Source: Bacillota bacterium
GTDB taxonomy: Bacteria > Bacillota > Clostridia > Lutisporales > Lutisporaceae
Length of the DNA stretch: 10,450 nucleotides
Assembly (NCBI GenBank): GCA_023405875.1
Contig: JAEXXN010000119.1
Coordinates: 1 to 10,450, forward strand
Direction of reading: 5' to 3'
Shown: positions 5,833 through 10,450 of the stretch, piece after piece
Numbering within the stretch: the stretch's first letter is position 1
Layout: every line of letters begins with the position of its first letter
The notes under the pieces: model-generated
Database searches by the model: none
What the model saw: only the letters and a program-made list of their open reading frames with translations
What the model was told of the DNA's origin: nothing
Translations under genes and position numbers: made by a program

Positions 5833-6866
5833 AAGGCGTTAAGACAATCGAATTCAGGTCGGGAGTTTTGTATTTGCTGGATCAGAGGAAGCTGCCGGTA
5901 AGCTGTGAGATTTTTGAGTGCAGGACTTATCTGGACGTAGATTTTGCAATAAGGGACATGGTGGTCAGAGGGGCTCCGGCCATTGGCGAAGCTGCGGCCT
6001 ATGGAGCTGTACTGGCTGCCGGGGAATATATGCATGAAAGCAAGGCTGTATTCGGCAGAAGGCTTGAGGAGGCCCTTGAGCTGTTGAACAGGTCAAGGCC
6101 GACAGCTGTAAATCTCATGTGGGCTGTGGAGAGGCTGCGGAAGGTCTTAAAGGCTTGTGAGCCTTATGATAACATCACCGTCTATGAAAGGCTCAAGGCA
6201 GAAGCGGATTTGATCGTAGCCGAGGACATAGCAACAAGCAGTGCAATGGCCCGGTATGGAAACCAACTGATAACAAACGGTGCAACGATACTGACCCATT
6301 GCAATACCGGTGCTCTGGCAACCTCGGGCTGCGGTACGGCCTTGGGAGTAATAAGAGAGGCCCATTATTCGGGGAAAAATATATTCGTCTACGCGGATGA
6401 AACAAGGCCGAGGCTTCAAGGGGCGAGACTCACGGCATGGGAGCTTGAACAGGAAGGTATACCTGCCGGGCTGATTGCAGACAGCGTTGCAGCCACACTG
6501 CTCAGAGATAAAAAGGTGGATATTATTTTTGTCGGAGCCGACAGAATTGCCCTTAACGGGGATACTGCCAATAAAATAGGGACCTTTATGCTGTCTGTGG
6601 TGGCAAAGGTCTATAATGTTCCCTTTTATGTCGTCGCACCGACTTCAACCATTGATTTTTCCATAGAATCCGGCGATCAGATACACATAGAGGAAAGAAG
6701 CCCTGAGGAGGTCACCCACATTGAAGGCGCAAGAGTAGCGGCAGAGGGCATAAATGTGTATAATCCCGCCTTTGATGTGACCCCCAATGAAAACATAACA
6801 GGGATCATTACAGAAAAGGGGATTTTATATCCTCCATACAAGGATAGCATTCATAAACTTAAATAA
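5829..6866 (+). CDS. mtnA: S-methyl-5-thioribose-1-phosphate isomerase family protein
   Basis: MtnA converts 5-methylthioribose-1-phosphate to 5-methylthioribulose-1-phosphate in the cytoplasm. Family members can also act on 5-deoxyribose-1-phosphate in the 5'-deoxyadenosine salvage (DHAP shunt) route. The 345-aa length is normal. The signatures present are LLDQRKLP (16-23), VRGAPAIG (46-53), the catalytic-Cys segment THCNTGALATSGCGTALGV (156-174; Cys158), VYADETRPRLQGARLTAWEL (187-206), and FVGADRIALNGDTANKIGT (234-252; catalytic Asp238), ending with NPAFDVTP and ITEKG. These match MtnA and distinguish it from the regulatory eIF2B subunits that share the fold. The start is chosen for GAGGAGG at 5817-5823 and the usual TIEF opening. 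It begins the five-gene run and is 15 bases from the ECF ATPase. No methylthioribose kinase is seen, which fits sugar phosphate made by a phosphorylase. Confidence 0.93.
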   Translation: MKGVKTIEFRSGVLYLLDQRKLPVSCEIFECRTYLDVDFAIRDMVVRGAPAIGEAAAYGAVLAAGEYMHESKAVFGRRLEEALELLNRSRPTAVNLMWAVERLRKVLKACEPYDNITVYERLKAEADLIVAEDIATSSAMARYGNQLITNGATILTHCNTGALATSGCGTALGVIREAHYSGKNIFVYADETRPRLQGARLTAWELEQEGIPAGLIADSVAATLLRDKKVDIIFVGADRIALNGDTANKIGTFMLSVVAKVYNVPFYVVAPTSTIDFSIESGDQIHIEERSPEEVTHIEGARVAAEGINVYNPAFDVTPNENITGIITEKGILYPPYKDSIHKLK

Positions 6867-6881
6867 AGGGGAGAGGTACCA

Positions 6882-8615
6882 ATGGATATTGCTGAGGTAA
6901 AACAACCCGGCTCCAATGCAGTTTCTATAAAGAACCTGACCTTCAGGTACAAGGACCAAAAGGAAGGCAATGCGATCGAAAACATCAATCTGGATATTGA
7001 AAACGGCCAATTTGTTGTGATTATGGGCCCCAGCGGCGCGGGCAAATCAACTCTTGCCAACTGTTTAAACGGTCTGATTCCCAATTTTGTAAGAGGAAAA
7101 TATGAAGGTGAAGTCTGGGTCAACGGTAAAAAAGCAAAAGAACAGACAGTAAGTAAAATGGCAAAGGATATAGGGTTGGTTTTTCAGGATTTTGAATCAC
7201 AGCTTTTTTCAACCAACACAAAGCTGGAAATAGCCTTCGGACCTGAAAACTTCATGGTTCCAAGAGCTGAAATCCATAAGAGGATAAACCGGGTATTGAA
7301 GATCGTAAGCCTTGAGGGCTATGAAGAAAGGCAGCCCTCCACCCTTTCGGGAGGACAGAAGCAGCGCCTGGCAATCGGCTCAGTGCTGGCTTCACAGCCT
7401 AAGATCATCTGCATGGATGAACCGACGACCGATTTGGACCCTATAGGCAAGCTGGGAATTTTCAAAATCGCAAAGGAGCTTCATGAGGATAAGGACCTGA
7501 ACCTGATAATAATCGAGCATGAGACGGAAGAAGCTATTGAAGCAGACAGGCTGATCATCATGGAAAACGGACATATCATCAAGGACGGGAAGCCGCAGCA
7601 GGTTTTAAGAGAGATAGAGCTGATGGACAGGATAGGTATCATGGCTCTTCAGGTCCCCAAGTATTTCAAGCAGGTATCCTCCCTTGAGGCTGAAGAGCTT
7701 CCTCTTACTCCTGAAGAAGGGCTGGAGAAATTCTTATCCATGAAGCTGGCCCTGAACCGGGAAAAGTATGATGAAATACTTGAGTCCGAGCTTGAAAGGG
7801 AGAACAAATACGGGGATGTGATCATAGAAGTTAAAGACCTGGAGCATGTATATCCAAACGGGAAAAAAGCTTTGGAGGGGGCTAACCTGCAAATACGTGA
7901 GGGAGAGTTCCTGGCCGTCCTGGGACACAACGGCAGTGGAAAAACGACCCTTGTCAAGCATCTTAACGGCTTACTCCTGCCGACTGCCGGAAATGTGTGC
8001 GTGTGCGGAAAGGATACCAAAAGCACAACGATATTTGAAATTGGAAAAGAAATAGGCTTTGTTTTCCAGAATCCCGACCACCAGATATTTGCCGATACCG
8101 TATATGAAGAGGTTGCTTTCAGCCCCAAGATCAGAGGCTGTGCTCCGGAGGAAATAGAGCAAAGGGTGAAAGAAGCCTTGAAGGCAGTCGATCTTGAAGG
8201 CTATGAAAAGGAAGACCCCTTCTCACTCTCCAAGGGGGAACGGCAAAGAGTCGCAGTTGCTTCCATCCTGTCTGCAAGGCCCAAGGTGATCATACTTGAC
8301 GAACCGACAACGGGACTGGACTTCAAGGAACAAAAAAGAATGATGGAGCTGATAAAGAAGCTTAACGGGGAAGGGCATACCATAATTATTATCACCCATA
8401 CCATGTGGGTGGTATCGGAATATGCCCATAAGGTTGCGGTGGTAAAAGACGGGGAAGTGGTCATGTATGGAAATACGAGAGACATATTCAGGCGTGAAGA
8501 AGAGCTGCTGGACACTTTTCTGAAGGTGCCCCATATCGTAAGCCTGAGCAATAAACTGGGAAAGACAATTTTGTCAGTCCAAGAGATGGCTGCATGCACT
8601 GAGGGGGGGAAGTAG
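6882..8615 (+). CDS. ECF transporter energy-coupling ATPase, two fused ABC domains
   Basis: This protein powers an energy-coupling factor importer on the inner face of the membrane. At 577 aa it is twice the usual EcfA size, with two complete ABC ATPase domains in one chain replacing the separate EcfA1 and EcfA2. Domain 1 (about 13-260) has Walker A GPSGAGKST (49-57), Q-loop FQDFESQLFS (101-110), signature LSGGQ (155-159), Walker B IICMDEPTTDLD and switch His213. Domain 2 (about 313-565) has Walker A GHNGSGKTT (348-356), Q-loop FQNPDHQIF (395-403), signature LSKGE (449-453) instead of LSGGQ, Walker B VIILDEPTTGLD and switch His506. The charged stretch at about 262-312 is the linker. Both ATP sites look catalytically complete. 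The ATG follows GGGGAGAGG at 6868-6876. ecfT starts 2 bases after the stop. Duplicated ATPases are typical of dedicated ECF transporters that serve one substrate. Confidence 0.93.
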   Translation: MDIAEVKQPGSNAVSIKNLTFRYKDQKEGNAIENINLDIENGQFVVIMGPSGAGKSTLANCLNGLIPNFVRGKYEGEVWVNGKKAKEQTVSKMAKDIGLVFQDFESQLFSTNTKLEIAFGPENFMVPRAEIHKRINRVLKIVSLEGYEERQPSTLSGGQKQRLAIGSVLASQPKIICMDEPTTDLDPIGKLGIFKIAKELHEDKDLNLIIIEHETEEAIEADRLIIMENGHIIKDGKPQQVLREIELMDRIGIMALQVPKYFKQVSSLEAEELPLTPEEGLEKFLSMKLALNREKYDEILESELERENKYGDVIIEVKDLEHVYPNGKKALEGANLQIREGEFLAVLGHNGSGKTTLVKHLNGLLLPTAGNVCVCGKDTKSTTIFEIGKEIGFVFQNPDHQIFADTVYEEVAFSPKIRGCAPEEIEQRVKEALKAVDLEGYEKEDPFSLSKGERQRVAVASILSARPKVIILDEPTTGLDFKEQKRMMELIKKLNGEGHTIIIITHTMWVVSEYAHKVAVVKDGEVVMYGNTRDIFRREEELLDTFLKVPHIVSLSNKLGKTILSVQEMAACTEGGK

Positions 8616-8617
8616 CA

Positions 8618-9376
8618 ATGGATATGTTTTTATACCTGGACAGGGATACCTTCTTGCACCGGCTGGACCCCAGAACAAAGCTGCTTGTCGTACTGGCCTC
8701 CTTTACAGTTGCTCTTATGTTTGATTCACTTCAGGTGCTTCTTGCATTAACGGCAATAATACTGGTATACGGTTATTTGGGGAGGGTATTGCCCAATCTG
8801 AAGAGGATAAGGGCCATACTGCTTATGATAGCATTCTTTTCCATAGTTCTGTGGTCCTTTACCAAGGGGGGGAGCACAAGATTGCTGGGCCCCGTTACCC
8901 TGGAAGGAATCATATACGGCATCATCATCGGTATTAAATTCGATGTAATGATAATATCGGGAATGGTTTTTCTAAGCTCAACCAAAATTGAGGAAATATC
9001 TTTGGGACTGGTAAAGCTGAAGGTGCCGTACAGAGGTGCATTTGCCTTCTCGACGGCAATAAGGCTGGTGCCGATGATAGTGGGAACCAGCTATACCATT
9101 ACACAGGCCCAGAAATCCAGAGGCCTGGACCTGGACTCCGGCACCTTTATCCAGAAGTTCAAAAAATATGTGCCCCTTTTGATACCGACACTGATTTCCA
9201 TTATCCGGGGGACCAATGTATTTGCAATGGCGCTGGAATCAAAAGGCTTCGGATATGATTCCTCCAGGACCAACTATCTTGAAATCGGATTTGGAGCTGC
9301 GGACTATATAGTCATGGCATTGACGGTAATTATCACGGCATTTTCGATATTTGCCAAGCTGAATCATCTTTTTTAG
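8618..9376 (+). CDS. ecfT: ECF transporter transmembrane coupling protein EcfT
   Basis: EcfT links the ATPase pair to the substrate-binding S component and passes on conformational change. The protein has 252 aa. An N-terminal LDPRTKLL segment (16-23), common in the family, precedes hydrophobic helices at about 22-52, 64-82, 96-120 and 145-160, and a last one at about 226-247. The cytoplasmic coupling region carries the two expected short motifs: AQKSRGLDLDSG (164-175) and MALESKGFGY (204-213). Their cores are SRG and SKG where ARG is usual, so the basic residue that contacts the ATPase groove is kept. The ATG lies 2 bases after the ATPase stop, with AGGGGGGAAG at 8602-8611 as ribosome binding site inside the end of that gene, so translation of the pair should be coupled. 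The phosphorylase gene follows after 11 bases. Confidence 0.93.
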   Translation: MDMFLYLDRDTFLHRLDPRTKLLVVLASFTVALMFDSLQVLLALTAIILVYGYLGRVLPNLKRIRAILLMIAFFSIVLWSFTKGGSTRLLGPVTLEGIIYGIIIGIKFDVMIISGMVFLSSTKIEEISLGLVKLKVPYRGAFAFSTAIRLVPMIVGTSYTITQAQKSRGLDLDSGTFIQKFKKYVPLLIPTLISIIRGTNVFAMALESKGFGYDSSRTNYLEIGFGAADYIVMALTVIITAFSIFAKLNHLF

Positions 9377-9387
9377 GGGGAAGTATC

Positions 9388-10161
9388 ATGGATAAAGCTA
9401 TTATTGGCGGTACCGGAGTATATGATATCAATGGGGATAAATATACGAGAAGGGTTGAAACGGCATACGGAAGCGTGGATGTCGATATAGTCGGCATCCA
9501 GGGTGAGGAAATAGCGTTTCTTGCCCGCCATGGGAAAGGACACAGCACACCGCCTCACAGGATCAACTTCAGGGCAAATATGTCAGCCTTGAAGCAGCTG
9601 GGGGTGAAGTACATATATGCAACGGCCGCAGTAGGCTCCTGCAATGAAAACTATGCACCGGGAGATATTGTAATCCTCAAGGATTTTATCGATATGACAA
9701 AAGCAAGGACTCTTACCTTTTATGAGGGCGAAGAAGGAAAGGTAAGCCACACAGATATGAGTGATCCCTATTGCAGGAATCTCAGGCAGCAATTCAGAGA
9801 GGCCGCAAGAGAGCTTCAAATCAATGTCAAAGGGGGCGATACCGTATACGTTTGTACTGAAGGGCCCAGGTTTGAAACAGCTTCAGAGATCAGGACATAT
9901 AAAATATTGGGAGGTGATGTGGTAGGAATGACCAACGTTCCCGAGGTGATCCTTGCCAAGGAGCTGGGAATGTGCTATGCAGCAATAGGTATAGTAACAA
10001 ATTGGTGTACCGGTATGAAAAGCGAAAGCATAACCCTGCACGATATACAAGGGTCGTTGGCTGAGAACAAGGAAAAGGTATCAAAAGCATTTCTAAGGGT
10101 TTTTCAGGGCTGTTTGAATCAGGAGAGCTGTACATGCAAAGAGGCAATCATAGAATTATAA
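9388..10161 (+). CDS. Nucleoside phosphorylase, MTAP/PNP family (methylthioadenosine, methylthioinosine or 6-oxopurine type)
   Basis: This family (trimeric PNP/MTAP, family 2) cleaves a purine nucleoside with phosphate to give the base and a (5-substituted) ribose-1-phosphate. The 257-aa length is normal. Visible motifs are IGGTGVYD (6-13), the phosphate-site ARHGKGHSTPPHRINFRANM (46-65), ATAAVGS (78-84), CTEGPRFETASEIR (156-169) and VVGMTNVPEVILAKELG (178-194). The overall pattern (STPPH, TNVPEVILAKE) is closest to MTAP. However, Glu163 and Asn205 stand where human PNP has Glu201 and Asn243 for 6-oxopurines, and where human MTAP has Ser178 and Asp220. The 5' pocket residue is either Leu217 or His218, depending on alignment. 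The product would be the substrate of MtnA if the nucleoside carries a methylthio or deoxy group. The ATG follows AGGGGGAAG. The usual database name would be mtnP; I leave the symbol open because of the base-site residues. Confidence 0.85.
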   Translation: MDKAIIGGTGVYDINGDKYTRRVETAYGSVDVDIVGIQGEEIAFLARHGKGHSTPPHRINFRANMSALKQLGVKYIYATAAVGSCNENYAPGDIVILKDFIDMTKARTLTFYEGEEGKVSHTDMSDPYCRNLRQQFREAARELQINVKGGDTVYVCTEGPRFETASEIRTYKILGGDVVGMTNVPEVILAKELGMCYAAIGIVTNWCTGMKSESITLHDIQGSLAENKEKVSKAFLRVFQGCLNQESCTCKEAIIEL

Positions 10162-10174
10162 AGGAGTGTGTGTT

Positions 10175-10450
10175 ATGAAAGAAGTTTTCAATATGTGGAA
10201 ACAGACAAAGATGGTGGTTCTGGTTGCGCTGTGCGCAGGGTTGTACGCGGCAGTATTGATTCCGTTCAAAGGTTTTGTCATTATTCCCGGTATTACCGAG
10301 TTCAGACCTGCAAGCGCATTACCTGTTGTATTCGGTTTGCTTTTCGGGCCTGCAGGAGCATGGGGCTCGGCAATAGGCAATCTGATAGGCGATTTCTTCG
10401 GCTCCATTGGTATTGGCAGCGCTTTCGGCTTTGTAGGCAATTTCCTGTTT
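10175..10450 (+). CDS. Probable ECF transporter substrate-binding (S) component (partial, N-terminal 92 aa)
   Basis: The ATG at 10175 follows AGGAG (10162-10166) and lies 13 bases after the phosphorylase stop. The frame stays open to the window end for 92 codons. The product is very hydrophobic. A short cytoplasmic lead with basic residues (KEVFNMWKQTK) is followed by a helix at about 13-29, a loop GFVIIPGITEFRPASALP (about 33-50), and Gly/Ala-rich membrane segments VVFGLLFGPAGAWGSAIGNL and IGDFFGSIG. The 'FRPA-x-ALP-x-x-x-GLLFGPxGA' arrangement with an 'IGNLIGD' helix is the style of small integral ECF S components of the QueT/MtsT-like kind. Placement in an operon with the ATPase and EcfT makes this the natural specificity subunit. 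The substrate cannot be read from the sequence; the flanking mtnA and phosphorylase suggest a methylthio- or deoxy-nucleoside or its sugar. Confidence 0.75.
   Translation, partial: MKEVFNMWKQTKMVVLVALCAGLYAAVLIPFKGFVIIPGITEFRPASALPVVFGLLFGPAGAWGSAIGNLIGDFFGSIGIGSAFGFVGNFLF

Noticed and set aside
7846..8055. 69-aa plus-strand frame inside the ECF ATPase gene
   Set aside because: It is out of frame with the intact second ABC domain and has no ribosome binding site or motif.

Overview
The window reads as a chromosomal stretch of an anaerobic Firmicute of the class Clostridia. The reasons are moderate GC genes separated by AT-rich gaps, strong GGAGG-type ribosome binding sites, sigma-A type promoters and a typically clostridial gene set. 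The species cannot be named from the sequence. All genes I accept are on the plus strand. I see no tRNA, rRNA, insertion sequence, CRISPR array or phage gene.

The left part (1-4860) holds independent transcription units. It opens with the last 41 codons of a gene with a cupin-like tail, possibly a class I mannose-6-phosphate isomerase. Next is a 63-aa basic protein of unknown function with its own extended -10 promoter and a strong terminator. Then comes a methyl-accepting chemotaxis protein with two adjacent membrane helices, almost no extracellular part, and a Cache/PDC-like sensor domain after the signalling domain, where it should lie in the cytoplasm. A HelD-type UvrD-like ATPase, which works on RNA polymerase, follows with its own promoter, a TTG start and a terminator.

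The right part (4890 to the end) looks like one regulated locus. A HutC-type GntR/UTRA repressor with a near-consensus promoter and a candidate operator is followed by mtnA (methylthioribose-1-phosphate isomerase family), a duplicated ECF-transporter ATPase, an ECF transmembrane coupling protein (EcfT), a nucleoside phosphorylase of the MTAP/PNP family, and the start of a probable ECF substrate-binding (S) component that runs off the end. From mtnA onward the gaps are only 2-15 bases, so these five genes almost certainly form an operon.

The proposed working model is inference. The ECF transporter imports a nucleoside or thio-sugar related to methylthioadenosine, methylthioinosine or 5'-deoxyadenosine. 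The phosphorylase splits it into a base and a ribose-1-phosphate derivative, and MtnA isomerises the sugar phosphate to its ribulose form. The GntR/UTRA protein may sense an intermediate. The phosphorylase has Glu and Asn where human PNP contacts 6-oxopurines, instead of the Ser and Asp of human MTAP, so an inosine- or guanosine-type substrate is a serious possibility. No later methionine-salvage gene (MtnK, MtnB, MtnW/X, MtnC, MtnD) and no class II aldolase of the 5-deoxyribose (DHAP shunt) route is visible in the window.
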